Translations under genes and position numbers: made by a program
Assembly (NCBI GenBank): GCA_015068845.1
Contig: SVJR01000007.1
Span: forward strand, 1 to 48,512
Length of the DNA: 48,512 nucleotides
Reading direction: 5' to 3'
Origin: Oscillospiraceae bacterium
Lineage (GTDB): Bacteria; Bacillota; Clostridia; Monoglobales; Monoglobaceae
The notes under the pieces: generated by a model
Told to the model about the DNA's origin: nothing
Databases searched by the model: none
The model's input: the letters and a program-made list of their open reading frames with translations, nothing else
Part shown: positions 1 to 7,961 of the stretch, one piece after another
How positions within the stretch are numbered: position 1 is the first letter of the stretch
How the letters are laid out: each line of letters starts with the position of its first letter

Positions 1-861
1 ATCGTAACCCATTGTTTCGCCACGGGTCTGGTCACCCATACCGTATGAGTTATTAAATACATTGTAGAGAATGGGCATACCGCCGTTGTGGCTTTCCCAA
101 AGTGTATGGAACTGGTCCATAGCAGCAAAGTTCATAGCTTCCCAAACAGGACCACGAGCCATTGAGCCGTCACCTGAGTTACATACTACGATACCCTGCT
201 TGCCGTTAACCTTCTTAAACAGAGCAGCACCTGTTGCGATAGCAGCACTACCACCAACGATAGCGTTGTTAGGGTAGATACCGAAGGGCAGGAAGAATGC
301 GTGCATTGAGCCGCCCATACCCTTGTGGAAGCCTGTTTCACGGGCAAAGATTTCTGAAAGTGTTCCGTAAAGAATGAAACGGATTGCAAGTTCCTTAACA
401 TCGCTTACCGGACCAAGCTTTTCAGTTGCACGAAGAGCGCTGCCATCAAGGAAGCCTTCCATAATTGTCATAAGTTCCTGCTCGCTGAGCTTGTGGATAC
501 AAGACAGAGCCTTTGCAAGGATTTCAGAGTGGCTACGGTGTGAACCGAATGAGAAGTCGTTCTGGTCCAAAAGGTAAGCCTGACCTACTGCTGCCGCTTC
601 CTGACCTACTGAAAGGTGAGCAGGACCGGGATATGTAGTTTCGATACCGTTGTATACACCCTGGGTCTTGATGAGGCTGAGCATTGACTCAAACTCACGG
701 AGAACAGTGATATCACGGTAGATACGAACGAGGTCATCATCTGAGTAACGGCCGCGTTCTTCTGCGATTGTTTTGTTGTACGCATTAACGGGGATGTCTT
801 TGAATGTAATCTTACCGGGAGCAAGTGTCTCGGCAGGATCAACAAATAAACTCTTTGGCAT
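1..861 (-). CDS. 2-oxoacid dehydrogenase E1, TPP-dependent (N-terminal part, runs off left edge)
   Basis: The first 287 codons of a thiamine-diphosphate-dependent E1 component, which decarboxylates a 2-oxo acid (pyruvate, acetoin or similar) and passes the acyl group to lipoyl-E2. The frame is open to base 1, so the C-terminus is outside the window. It starts [11 protein letters not shown] behind AAGGAGG, which overlaps the stop of the upstream E3 gene. It contains an E1-alpha-type region with [37 protein letters not shown] and a TPP motif [17 protein letters not shown] ending about 30 residues on in NVFNN. In related Clostridia this N-terminus belongs to a fused alpha-beta E1 of about 800 residues; the fusion is inferred from family knowledge and cannot be seen here. 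Last visible gene of the E2-E3-E1 operon. Confidence 0.88.
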   Translation of the reverse strand, partial: MPKSLFVDPAETLAPGKITFKDIPVNAYNKTIAEERGRYSDDDLVRIYRDITVLREFESMLSLIKTQGVYNGIETTYPGPAHLSVGQEAAAVGQAYLLDQNDFSFGSHRSHSEILAKALSCIHKLSEQELMTIMEGFLDGSALRATEKLGPVSDVKELAIRFILYGTLSEIFARETGFHKGMGGSMHAFFLPFGIYPNNAIVGGSAAIATGAALFKKVNGKQGIVVCNSGDGSMARGPVWEAMNFAAMDQFHTLWESHNGGMPILYNVFNNSYGMGDQTRGETMGYD

Positions 862-875
862 TTTAAATTTCCTCC

Positions 876-2243
876 TTAAATATGAAATATTGCTTCGCGT
901 ATGATTTCAACAACTGTGGGATGGGGGAATACAAGCTTCTGAAGTCTTGAGGGAGTCAGTTCTGTATCTACCATCATAGTAGCTGTCATAATTATTTCTG
1001 ATGCATAAGAGCCAACGATGTGGCAACCAACAAGGCGGTTTCTTTCGGTATCAACTACCAGCTTAATAAAGCCTTTACCACCTTCAACCTCTGCAATGTA
1101 ACGGCCTGCGTAGGACATAGGAAGCTTAATTTCCTTAACCTTCATTCCTCTTTCCTCTGCTGTCTCCTTGCTGAGACCTACACTTGCAACCTCGGGGTCG
1201 GTGTAGATAACAGAGGGGATAACATCATAACGCATTTCATCGGTCTTGCCGAGCATATGGTTTACAGCAACCTCGGCTTCTCTGTATGCTGTGTGAGCCA
1301 GCATCAGCTTGCCGTTGCAGTCGCCGATAGCATAAACGCCTGATACATTTGTGCAAAGGTGACGGTCTGTCTTGATTGCCGCTCTGTCCATATCGAGCTG
1401 AAGTGTCTCGATACCGATACCTGCTGTTGCGGGCTTACGGCCGGCTGAAAGAAGAACCTTGTCGCACCTAATTTCCTTCTTCTCGCCGTTTTCTTCGTAA
1501 ATAACGCTGTCTTTTTTAACTTCAAGAACCTTGCAGGAGAGCTTGAATACCATACCGCGCTTTTCAAATGCGTCGGTCAGGACCTTACAGATTTCGGGAT
1601 CTGTTGCGCCTGCGATTTTGGGCATCATTTCGATAACCGTAACCGCTACGCCAACGCTCGCAAAGTAGTAAGCCATTTCCAAGCCGATTACACCGCCGCC
1701 GATAACAACGATACTTTCGGGAAGAGTTTTTTCGTCAAGGACCTCGCGGTTTGTAACAACAAAGCCGCTGTCCAGACCTTCCTTAAGACCGGGTACGGGG
1801 GGAACAACTGTTTCTGAACCTGACGCAACAACCAATCGCTTACCTTCATAAACCTGACCGTCTGCTTCAACTAAAAATCCGTTTTCGCCACGGCCTTTGA
1901 TAACTGCGTCTGCAGTAATCACATTTACCTTGTTTGCTTTCATTGTAGCGCCAACGCCCGAAACGAGAGTTTTAACTACCTTATCTTTTCTTTCAACAAC
2001 CTTTGCGTGGTCGTAGCTTACACCTTCAGCTGTAACGCCAAACGCTGCGCTTTCCTTTGCGTGACGGTACATCTTTGATGAGTTGAGAAGAGTCTTTGTG
2101 GGGATACAACCTTCGTTAAGGCAGGTTCCGCCAAGTGCCTTCTTCTCAAAAAGGGCAACATTCATACCGCCCTGTGCGGCACGCTCAGCGCAAAGATAAC
2201 CGCCGGGGCCGCCGCCTACAACTAATAAATCAAAAATTTCCAT
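876..2243 (-). CDS. lpdA: dihydrolipoamide dehydrogenase (E3)
   Basis: FAD- and NAD-dependent E3, 455 residues, which reoxidises dihydrolipoyl groups on E2 and makes NADH. Visible motifs in order: FAD-binding GGGPGG at 10-15, redox-active pair C41/C46 in [16 protein letters not shown]-binding [10 protein letters not shown] around 180, second FAD motif AIGDCNG near 310, and the C-terminal interface HPTVVE with the catalytic His441 and Glu446. Length is normal for the family. There is no N-terminal lipoyl domain, so lipoylation is confined to E2. It starts 15 bp after the E2 stop with AAGGAGAT, and its TAA lies inside the E1 ribosome site, so the three genes are tightly coupled. Confidence 0.96.
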   Translation of the reverse strand: MEIFDLLVVGGGPGGYLCAERAAQGGMNVALFEKKALGGTCLNEGCIPTKTLLNSSKMYRHAKESAAFGVTAEGVSYDHAKVVERKDKVVKTLVSGVGATMKANKVNVITADAVIKGRGENGFLVEADGQVYEGKRLVVASGSETVVPPVPGLKEGLDSGFVVTNREVLDEKTLPESIVVIGGGVIGLEMAYYFASVGVAVTVIEMMPKIAGATDPEICKVLTDAFEKRGMVFKLSCKVLEVKKDSVIYEENGEKKEIRCDKVLLSAGRKPATAGIGIETLQLDMDRAAIKTDRHLCTNVSGVYAIGDCNGKLMLAHTAYREAEVAVNHMLGKTDEMRYDVIPSVIYTDPEVASVGLSKETAEERGMKVKEIKLPMSYAGRYIAEVEGGKGFIKLVVDTERNRLVGCHIVGSYASEIIMTATMMVDTELTPSRLQKLVFPHPTVVEIIREAIFHI

Positions 2244-2258
2244 AGTTTCTATCTCCTT

Positions 2259-3521
2259 CTACTTCGCAAGAAGTGCAGTAAAATGTTCAAGATTGTAACC
2301 GAGTTCCTTCTGGAAGCGTGCAGCGGGTGTTCCGTCAACTGCACGGTGGTCGTATGTAAGGCTGAGTCCCATTGCAGGATAAATCTCGATTGAGCCGTCC
2401 TTACCCTTACGAACACGGTCAACAGTGCCGCAAACGCCAAGGATACCGGTCTGGGGCGGGTTGATAACAGGTGTGAAGGATTCAACGCCCATATTGCCAA
2501 GGTTGGAAACTGTAAATGTTCCGCCTGCAAGCTTATCGGGGCTGATGCTGCCTTCACGGCATTCTGCAGCCAACGCCTTAACAGCCTTTGAAATTTCGAG
2601 AAGGCTCATTTCGTCTGCATGGAAAATGGTGGGAACCATAAGGCCGCGGGGTGTATCAACAGCAACACCGAGGTTAACATGGTTAAAGAGACGGATGTTG
2701 TTGTCGTCGAGCATATGAGCATTGAGGTCGGGGTGATTGAGGAGTGTTCTTGAAACAGCATAGAGAACTATGTCGCCAAGAGTAATTCCTGCATACTCGC
2801 CCTCAGATGCCTTAAGAAGCTTTCTGTAAGCCAGGATTGCAGTTGCGTCGAAAGATGTGTTGTGTGTAAGCTGTGCAGCTGTTGAAAGTGATGTGTGCAT
2901 CGACTTGCTGATTGCACGACGGATACCGCTGAACTTCACATCTGTGTATTCTTCCTCTGCCTTTGCAACAGGTGCAGAAGCTGCAACGGGAGCAGCGGCC
3001 TGAGCCGCAGCCGGGTTGTCCATAAGAGTTCTTACATCTCTTTCGATAATTCTGCCGTTGGGGCCTGTGGGTGTTGCAAGTGATGCATCAACGCCTGCGC
3101 GTTCTGCAAGCTTCTTTGCTCTGGGAGAAATCGCTGACTTCTCACCCTCTGCTGCAGTTGTTGTAGCAGGTGCAGCAACCGGAGCAGCCGCAGGAGCTTC
3201 CTCAGCCGCAGGAGCAGGAGCTGCTTCTGCAGGAGCTTCAGCCGCACCAGCACCGTCAGGACGGAGTGCTGAGCAATCCTCGCCGGGATTACCGATTGCA
3301 CATACATTCATCAGACAGGGAACTTCGTCACCGTCCTGGAAGAATATTTCAAGAATTGTACCTTCTTCGGTCGATTCACACTCAAAGCTTGCTTTATCTG
3401 TTTCGTATGTAAACAGGATATCGCCAACCTTTACAGAATCGCCGACTTTCTTTTCCCAAGAACCGATGATACAGCTTTCAACAGTAATACCGGCTTTGGG
3501 CATAATTACAGCATTTGCCAT
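2259..3521 (-). CDS. 2-oxoacid dehydrogenase E2, dihydrolipoamide acyltransferase
   Basis: Core acyltransferase of the complex, 420 residues. Residues 1-80 form one lipoyl domain with the modified lysine K43 in ETDKASFE. An Ala/Pro-rich mobile linker runs from about 90 to 130. A peripheral subunit-binding domain (ISPRAKKLAERAGVD) lies near 132-165, followed by a second Ala-rich linker and the catalytic domain with HRAVDG (H392, D396). A single lipoyl domain is typical of bacterial pyruvate, acetoin and branched-chain E2s, so the substrate cannot be set from this alone. First gene of the operon, behind AAGGAGG and a strong promoter. The nearby lipoate ligase presumably lipoylates K43. Confidence 0.94.
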   Translation of the reverse strand: MANAVIMPKAGITVESCIIGSWEKKVGDSVKVGDILFTYETDKASFECESTEEGTILEIFFQDGDEVPCLMNVCAIGNPGEDCSALRPDGAGAAEAPAEAAPAPAAEEAPAAAPVAAPATTTAAEGEKSAISPRAKKLAERAGVDASLATPTGPNGRIIERDVRTLMDNPAAAQAAAPVAASAPVAKAEEEYTDVKFSGIRRAISKSMHTSLSTAAQLTHNTSFDATAILAYRKLLKASEGEYAGITLGDIVLYAVSRTLLNHPDLNAHMLDDNNIRLFNHVNLGVAVDTPRGLMVPTIFHADEMSLLEISKAVKALAAECREGSISPDKLAGGTFTVSNLGNMGVESFTPVINPPQTGILGVCGTVDRVRKGKDGSIEIYPAMGLSLTYDHRAVDGTPAARFQKELGYNLEHFTALLAK

Positions 3522-3598
3522 AATAACAACCTCCTTATATATAATTAAGTATTAATAATTTTCAAACAAACCGGCAAAGGTTTACACTTTACCGCACA

Positions 3599-3629
3599 AC
3601 ATTATAACACATTATAACATTTTCGTCAA
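3599..3629 (-). promoter_or_regulatory. promoter of the E2-E3-E1 operon with tandem 10-bp repeats
   Basis: On the minus strand TTGACG (3624-3629), a 17-bp spacer and TATAAT (3601-3606) form a near-perfect vegetative promoter. On the plus strand the decamer ACATTATAAC occurs twice head to tail (3599-3618), covering the -10 and half the spacer at one helical turn. A related TATAACATTTT lies in the promoter of the adjacent DeoR gene, so this is a candidate operator for that regulator (inference). Confidence 0.75.
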
Positions 3630-3680
3630 TGTTTTTTTATCAACGAATTAAACAAACATCGCATATCCGGTTCATAGCTT

Positions 3681-4430
3681 TTACAACAATATTACCCCTT
3701 CAGCCTTTGCCGCATTGACAAAATCCTCGGGCAATTCCTCATCGCTTATGATATAATCCACATCCTCCAGCGTTGCAAATGTATAGGGCATCAGCCTTTT
3801 CAGCTTTTCGGCACTGCACATCATTACGCTGCACCGTGCCTTTTTGATAAGCATCCGCTTAATCAGCATATCTGACTCAGTTCCGCAGGTGAAACCCACA
3901 TCCGCCGAACATCCCGAAACTCCGATAAACGCCGTGTCGATATTTATCTTTTCAAGCATTTCAAGGGTATTCTGTCCTGAAATTGCAAGGTTTTTGCGGT
4001 TCATTATACCGCAGCATACAGTAACAGCCGGATTATGAAGGCGACAAAGCTCCAGCGCAACCCCCGGACCCGTTGTAACAACATTCAGACTGATATCAGG
4101 CATACTCCTTGCCAGAAAAAGATTGGATGTACTTGCATCCAGAAACACCGAGCTGTGCGGCTGCAAAAGCGAGAGCGCCTTTTGTGCCATCACCTGTTTT
4201 CCCTTATTATTCTCCCGCATTCTGACATTAAATTCAACATCATCCGGATGGTGTATCGACTTCACTCCGCCTCGGTGTTTTGCAATAACCCCTTGCTTTT
4301 CAAGCGCATCAAGGTCACGGTGGATGGTCATAAGGGATACATCCGGAATAAGCTCTTGCAACTCCTTAATGGTTGCAACACTTCTGCTTTCTATATATTC
4401 CTTTATCCGTTCCTGTCTTATTCGGTTCAT
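3681..4430 (-). CDS. DeoR-family transcriptional regulator
   Basis: Typical DeoR repressor of 249 residues: an N-terminal winged helix-turn-helix (RQERIKEYIESRSVATIKEL, then DVSLMTIHRDLDALEKQG) and a C-terminal sugar-phosphate-sensor-type domain (FLDASTSNLFLA, VVTTGPGVALEL, FIGVSGCSADVGFTCGTESD). The start follows CAGGAGG. It lies between the 2-oxoacid dehydrogenase operon (same strand, downstream) and the divergent lipoate ligase, so both are plausible targets. The effector is unknown; DeoR proteins usually sense phosphorylated sugars or intermediates, which would tie lipoyl-enzyme expression to carbon supply. Confidence 0.9.
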   Translation of the reverse strand: MNRIRQERIKEYIESRSVATIKELQELIPDVSLMTIHRDLDALEKQGVIAKHRGGVKSIHHPDDVEFNVRMRENNKGKQVMAQKALSLLQPHSSVFLDASTSNLFLARSMPDISLNVVTTGPGVALELCRLHNPAVTVCCGIMNRKNLAISGQNTLEMLEKINIDTAFIGVSGCSADVGFTCGTESDMLIKRMLIKKARCSVMMCSAEKLKRLMPYTFATLEDVDYIISDEELPEDFVNAAKAEGVILL

Positions 4431-4468
4431 AACGACCTCCTGTGTTAAATCATTAACTTCTTAACATA

Positions 4469-4497
4469 ATATAACATTTTTATATCACATTTGTCAA
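4469..4497 (-). promoter_or_regulatory. promoter of the DeoR gene
   Basis: On the minus strand TTGACA (4492-4497), 17 bp, TTATAT (4469-4474). The spacer carries TATAACATTTT, also found at the E2 promoter, which is suggestive of autoregulation. Confidence 0.65.
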
Positions 4498-4507
4498 CAA
4501 AAAGTTG

Positions 4508-4536
4508 TTGACTCATTAAATAAAATATCATATAAT
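4508..4536 (+). promoter_or_regulatory. promoter of the lipoate ligase gene
   Basis: TTGACT (4508-4513), 17-bp spacer, TATAAT (4531-4536). The -35 lies only about 10 bp from the -35 of the divergent DeoR gene, so one bound regulator could affect both. Confidence 0.8.
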
Positions 4537-4566
4537 AGGATTATATTTTAGGGTTTGGGGTACATT

Positions 4567-5544
4567 ATGATAAATAAGTTACAATATTATATGGGTACGG
4601 GTTTTGACCCGTATAAAAATCTTGCAATTGAAAAGCATCTGCTTGATACCGTGGCAGACGACGCTGTAATTCTTTATCTCTGGCAGAACAAAAACACAGT
4701 TGTTATCGGCAAGAACCAGAATCCGTGGGCAGAATGCCGCACAGCCCTGCTCGAAGAAGAGGGCGGGCATCTTGCACGTCGGCTTTCGGGCGGCGGAGCG
4801 GTTTTTCACGACTTGGGTAATCTTAACTTTACATTTATCTGCAACACCCGGAACTATGATTTAACACGCCAGCTTGAGGTTATCCGTACAGCCTGCAGCC
4901 AGGCAGGAATTGAAACCGAGATTTCGGGGCGCAACGATATTTTAGCCGATGGACGAAAGTTTTCCGGTAACGCATTTTACAATTCCAAGGGTAAATCCTA
5001 TCATCACGGCACTCTGTTAATCTCAGCAGACACCGAGCAGATGGGACGATATCTCACGCCTTCCAAGGCCAAACTTGCAACAAAGGGTGTTAAGTCTGTC
5101 AAATCGCGCGTGGTAAACTTGAGCGAACTTTCTGCCAATCTCACTTGCGAAAGCATTGCAAAATATATGCTTTGCGCATTTGAAGATGTTTACGGGCTCA
5201 AAGCTGAGCCAGTCTGCATTAACAATTCAGAAAGCATCATGGAGCTTGCAAAGCAATACAGCAGTTGGGAATATATTTACGGCATCTCCATTCCTTTTTC
5301 GTTTTCTTGCGAAGAAAGATTCAACTGGGGCAGTATTGAAATCCAGCTACAGGTAACAAACGGTATTATTCAGGCAGTTAAAGCATACAGCGACAGTATG
5401 GATTGGCAGATTGCGGAACTTATAGAATCAGCTTTGACCGGAAAGCGTTTTGAACTCCGGACTTTGAAAAACAGCATTTGCGAAGCTATCTCAGCCCCGG
5501 TTGCAGCGGATATTTGCCGACTTTTGGAAGAACAGGAACTGTAG
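4567..5544 (+). CDS. lplA: lipoate-protein ligase A
   Basis: Activates lipoate with ATP and attaches it to the lipoyl-domain lysine of E2 or GcvH; cytoplasmic. With the ATG at 4567 the product has 325 residues, close to E. coli LplA. Visible family motifs: QNKNTVVIGKNQNPW, RRLSGGGAVFHDLGNLNFTF (lipoyl-AMP pocket), the catalytic region GRNDILADGRKFSGNAFY and HHGTLLI, then the C-terminal accessory domain. A TTG at 4555 is in frame, but the ATG sits 6 bp after a GGGG tract and is preferred. The gene is divergent from the DeoR regulator of the lipoyl complex. No terminator is visible before the tRNAs. Confidence 0.93.
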   Translation: MINKLQYYMGTGFDPYKNLAIEKHLLDTVADDAVILYLWQNKNTVVIGKNQNPWAECRTALLEEEGGHLARRLSGGGAVFHDLGNLNFTFICNTRNYDLTRQLEVIRTACSQAGIETEISGRNDILADGRKFSGNAFYNSKGKSYHHGTLLISADTEQMGRYLTPSKAKLATKGVKSVKSRVVNLSELSANLTCESIAKYMLCAFEDVYGLKAEPVCINNSESIMELAKQYSSWEYIYGISIPFSFSCEERFNWGSIEIQLQVTNGIIQAVKAYSDSMDWQIAELIESALTGKRFELRTLKNSICEAISAPVAADICRLLEEQEL

Positions 5545-5578
5545 CAAAAATAAAAATAAAATTTTCTTGAAATATTCC

Positions 5579-5607
5579 TTGACATATCGGGATAAATATG
5601 TTAAACT
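5579..5607 (+). promoter_or_regulatory. promoter of the serine tRNA pair
   Basis: TTGACA (5579-5584), 17 bp, TAAACT (5602-5607), about 30 bp upstream of the first tRNA. Confidence 0.7.
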
Positions 5608-5637
5608 ATTAGAGTCGCAAATGAGCGATACATAAAC

Positions 5638-5724
5638 GGAGAGGTGTCCGAGTGGTTTAAGGAGCTAGTCTTGAAAACTAGTGATGCGAAAGCACCCAGA
5701 GTTCGAATCTCTGCCTCTCCGCCA
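5638..5724 (+). tRNA. tRNA-Ser (anticodon TGA)
   Basis: Class II tRNA with a full cloverleaf. The acceptor GGAGAGG pairs with CCTCTCC, followed by discriminator G and an encoded CCA. The anticodon stem CTAGT/ACTAG encloses a TGA anticodon. There is a long variable arm and a T arm CAGAG-TTCGAAT-CTCTG. It reads serine UCA codons. Confidence 0.97.
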
Positions 5725-5753
5725 TTTTTATTTTAATAAAAAATTTTAAATTC

Positions 5754-5844
5754 GGAGAAGTACTCAAGAGGCCGAAGAGGCGCCCCTGCTAAGGGTGTAG
5801 GTCGTTAACGCGGCGCGAGGGTTCAACTCCCTCCTTCTCCGCCA
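5754..5844 (+). tRNA. tRNA-Ser (anticodon GCT)
   Basis: Second serine tRNA 29 bp downstream. The acceptor GGAGAAG pairs with CTTCTCC, with an encoded CCA. The anticodon loop CTGCTAA gives anticodon GCT for AGC/AGU. There is a long variable arm and a T arm GAGGG-TTCAACT-CCCTC. Its 3' flank is the left boundary of the agr island. Confidence 0.97.
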
Positions 5845-5846
5845 CC

Positions 5847-5880
5847 AAAAAACAAGCATCAAAGATGCTTGTTTTTCTTT
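5847..5880 (+). terminator. terminator of the tRNA-Ser pair
   Basis: Stem AAACAAGCATC, loop AAA, complementary arm ending in TTTTTCTTTT. Confidence 0.9.
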
Positions 5881-5901
5881 TACCAAAATACAGATTTGAA
5901 C
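5858..5901. repeat. left direct repeat of the agr island
   Basis: Begins ATCAAAGATGCTTGTTTTT, continues through CTTTTACC and ends in TTTGAAC. It matches 12764-12806 in the same orientation with only a few substitutions and single-base gaps. It consists of the 3' half of the tRNA terminator plus about 25 bp of flank, not the tRNA itself. Confidence 0.75.
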
Positions 5902-5946
5902 ATATCTAAACTATAATATAAGTCTAAATTATCATTATTTAAAAAA

Positions 5947-5990
5947 ACAGAAAACTCCTATGTCAACAATCGCACATAGGAGTTTTCTAT
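5947..5990 (-). terminator. terminator after the 54-residue small gene
   Basis: A 15-bp stem (AGAAAACTCCTATGT and its complement) that on the minus strand is followed by CTGTTTTTTT. The small gene's stop codon lies in its first arm. Confidence 0.85.
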
Positions 5991-6151
5991 CCAATCTTAA
6001 ATCCTTTAGAAAGTAACTTATTAATTGTATCTATGCCAAGTTGCTTATTTATAAACTGTGTTTTTTTGCCTGTGGGAATTTCCTTTGTAGAAATAACCTT
6101 GTTAGTTTCGTCAATCCACACAACCCATATATTAGATATTTTCGTTTCCAT
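5987..6151 (-). CDS. 54-residue hypothetical protein at the island edge
   Basis: Too short for routine ORF calls but plausible. It starts METKISNIWVVWIDE and ends INKLLSKGFKIG; it is lysine-rich with no membrane segment. There is an in-frame stop upstream of the ATG, a weak AGGA 12 bp upstream, and a terminator that begins at its stop. The sequence is not recognised. It lies downstream of the protease genes of the agr island, but a hairpin region separates them, so it may have its own promoter. Confidence 0.55.
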   Translation of the reverse strand: METKISNIWVVWIDETNKVISTKEIPTGKKTQFINKQLGIDTINKLLSKGFKIG

Positions 6152-6200
6152 AACACTTTGTCCTATTCAATAGTCGTTTTTAATTTCACCCTTTTTTAAC

Positions 6201-6241
6201 ATATGCAGAGGAAGTTAAATTTTCCTCTGCATATATTTTTT
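6201..6241 (+). terminator. plus-oriented hairpin with T-run, no plus-strand gene before it
   Basis: Perfect 13-bp stem ATATGCAGAGGAA with an 8-nt loop, then ATTTTTT on the plus strand. All genes around it are on the minus strand, where the hairpin has no U-run. A second inverted repeat (ATTCTTCG / CGAAGAAT) follows directly, to about 6278. Nothing else is visible between 6152 and 6306. Confidence 0.5.
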
Positions 6242-6306
6242 ATTCTTCGGTTATAACATAACCAACATGCGAAGAATCCTAACTACTCTTGTGCTAAGCC
6301 AGCGAA

Positions 6307-6981
6307 CTATTCTTCAAAAAGTTCTTTATTCTTTTTTATTGTTTGTTCTTTTTGTTCATTTCTTATTAGATGCCAATTAGGATTATTTTTCTTTTCTTCC
6401 TCTATACGCTTTTTTAAATCCGTTATGGAAATCTGAGTCGCAGAAGATGTCTCTACCTCTTTCGAGATTATTTTTGAATCAACCCCATTACTCTCAGCAA
6501 AAGACCATTTACCCTGTTTCATCCCTGTTAATACGAAATAGTTTTCATTTGTAGCTAAATCACTATCATCTCTTGATAAGAATAAAACAATATGCTCTCC
6601 TATTGAAAAATCAGGATAACCATCTGATTCTACTTTTATATTACTTTTTTTGTCATAACCTTTATCTACTCTAACAATAACTTCGTCAGAATTGTATTCA
6701 CCAGAAATCATTTCGTTTATATTAACTGTTATATCTGATTGCAATACATTTCTTTTTCCTGAAACCATATTAGGATTGCTCCACTTCCCTTCTCCTACTT
6801 TAACAACCGTTCCCTCTATGATAACATCAGAATTCAAAATAAGTTCCTGTTCTGAAAGTTCAGGCATTAATCCGTGAATTTCTATTGTTTTAGGTGATAA
6901 ATAATTGTTTACTAATGTTATAATTCCACCTAATAAAAAAGCACTGCACGCTACTGTTAATACAAGTTTTTTAAATTTCAT
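6307..6981 (-). CDS. secreted or membrane-anchored protein, partner of the protease
   Basis: 224 residues. It starts MKFKKLVLTVACSAFLLGG with one N-terminal hydrophobic segment (about 6-27), so it is exported or anchored. The body has a beta-rich stretch (DVIIEGTVVKVGEG, VNINEMISGEY, EVIVRVDKG, GEHIVLFLSRDD) and a lysine/glutamate-rich helical C-terminus (about 180-224). The start follows TTAGGAGGTG, 11 bp after the protease stop, so the two are co-transcribed. The family is not recognised. A protease inhibitor or accessory role is only a guess from context. Confidence 0.75.
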   Translation of the reverse strand: MKFKKLVLTVACSAFLLGGIITLVNNYLSPKTIEIHGLMPELSEQELILNSDVIIEGTVVKVGEGKWSNPNMVSGKRNVLQSDITVNINEMISGEYNSDEVIVRVDKGYDKKSNIKVESDGYPDFSIGEHIVLFLSRDDSDLATNENYFVLTGMKQGKWSFAESNGVDSKIISKEVETSSATQISITDLKKRIEEEKKNNPNWHLIRNEQKEQTIKKNKELFEE

Positions 6982-6992
6982 TTTAACACCTC

Positions 6993-7598
6993 CTAATAGA
7001 TTGCAGCAATCCCAGCCTTATCGTCAGTCGATAATGCATGGCATCTGTCCCCAACAGCTCTTTTATAGTACATTACATTTGTCGTGCCGATATACATTTC
7101 GTCCAAACCTAATAAGTGACCAATCTCATGAGTAATTGCAGTTCTTGTATCATAGGATGTATCAGCTGTACCAAAATCATGTGAAATATTAATATCAATA
7201 TCTGCTTCTTTCAAGCTATTGCCACTAGTTTGTGTTGCTGCTGTAGCCATCAAATAAGTATTACTTCCTCTATAACCTTTTGTTATTTCATTTTTATTGT
7301 TTTGATAAGGAAATGTTATAGTGCTGTGTGAATTTGTACTTCTGAACACAAGATTTCCTTGTCCGGCTCCATTCCACGCAAGGCACGCATTATGAACTGC
7401 AGCCAAAGTTTCACTAGAGAAACCAGAATAACAATACACATAGGCTGGAGTAGGAGAAAAACCGCCCGACATCCAAATTTGATATGCACTAACTGACATA
7501 CTCCCTGAAACAATACCTATAATTAATACTAATGCTAAAATTATTGATTTCTTTTTCATTACAAATTTTCGACTTCCTTTCTTTTTCTGTATTTTCAC
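6993..7598 (-). CDS. secreted metzincin-type zinc metalloprotease
   Basis: 201 residues with an N-terminal signal segment (KKKSIILALVLIIGIVSGSMSVSA) and a matrixin-like catalytic domain. The zinc site is HEIGHLLGLD at 157-166, where the third ligand position is Asp rather than His, followed by a Met-turn VMYYK (Met176). A GTG start at 7598 has GAGGG at good spacing. An ATG 13 codons later gives a more usual signal peptide, with AAGGAAG further away; the choice is open. Lying downstream of agrBD, it is a likely quorum-controlled exoprotease (inference). Confidence 0.85.
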   Translation of the reverse strand: MKIQKKKGSRKFVMKKKSIILALVLIIGIVSGSMSVSAYQIWMSGGFSPTPAYVYCYSGFSSETLAAVHNACLAWNGAGQGNLVFRSTNSHSTITFPYQNNKNEITKGYRGSNTYLMATAATQTSGNSLKEADIDINISHDFGTADTSYDTRTAITHEIGHLLGLDEMYIGTTNVMYYKRAVGDRCHALSTDDKAGIAAIY

Positions 7599-7716
7599 TT
7601 GTTTCCCTCTTGGCGAGATTATATTGTATTAATCTTTAAACAATAGAGGAGTGCAAACAATAAATTACTCCATAGTTTTTAACGCCGTACTTAATACATT
7701 GTAAACTTAGAGTTTG

Positions 7717-7760
7717 TTTGATGATATGTATACATATCATCAAAGGGATGTATCCCTTTG
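7717..7760. repeat. two overlapping perfect palindromes between agrD and the protease
   Basis: A 28-bp perfect palindrome (7717-7744, centre GTATAC, ends TTTGATG/CATCAAA) overlaps by four bases a 20-bp perfect palindrome (7741-7760, CAAAGGGAT-GT-ATCCCTTTG). Because they share bases, the two RNA hairpins exclude each other. Neither is followed by a good T-run on the minus strand. Candidate roles are an operator, an RNA processing site or an imperfect terminator. Confidence 0.6.
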
Positions 7761-7790
7761 ACAAAATTCAAGTTTTATACAAGTTTAATT

Positions 7791-7961
7791 TTACTTATTG
7801 AATTTTTTGAATTTGTCAATACCTGCAGGTTCTTCTGGTTCATGGAATAATACCATGCTAGAAGAGTTACTTGTGAAAGCTACAAAAGCAAAAGCGCAAC
7901 AAGCGATTGCATTTCCGTGCTTAATAACAAACTTTTTTAAAGACTTTGCAATTTTTTTCAT
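7791..7961 (-). CDS. agrD: AgrD-like autoinducer prepeptide, Ser-lactone type
   Basis: 56 residues: a basic amphipathic leader (MKKIAKSLKKFVIKHGNA), a hydrophobic stretch, the core SNSSSMVLF, then the acidic recognition tail HEPEEPAGIDKFKKF. In clostridial AgrD the ring residue lies five positions before the H-x-P-E-E-P tail and is normally Cys. Here that position is Ser35 and the core has no Cys (the only two are C21 and C22 in the leader). The predicted product is a lactone ring Ser-Met-Val-Leu-Phe with a short N-terminal tail. Its ATG overlaps the agrB stop (ATGA) and it has AAGGAGGTG, so it is coupled to agrB. Confidence 0.88.
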   Translation of the reverse strand: MKKIAKSLKKFVIKHGNAIACCAFAFVAFTSNSSSMVLFHEPEEPAGIDKFKKFNK

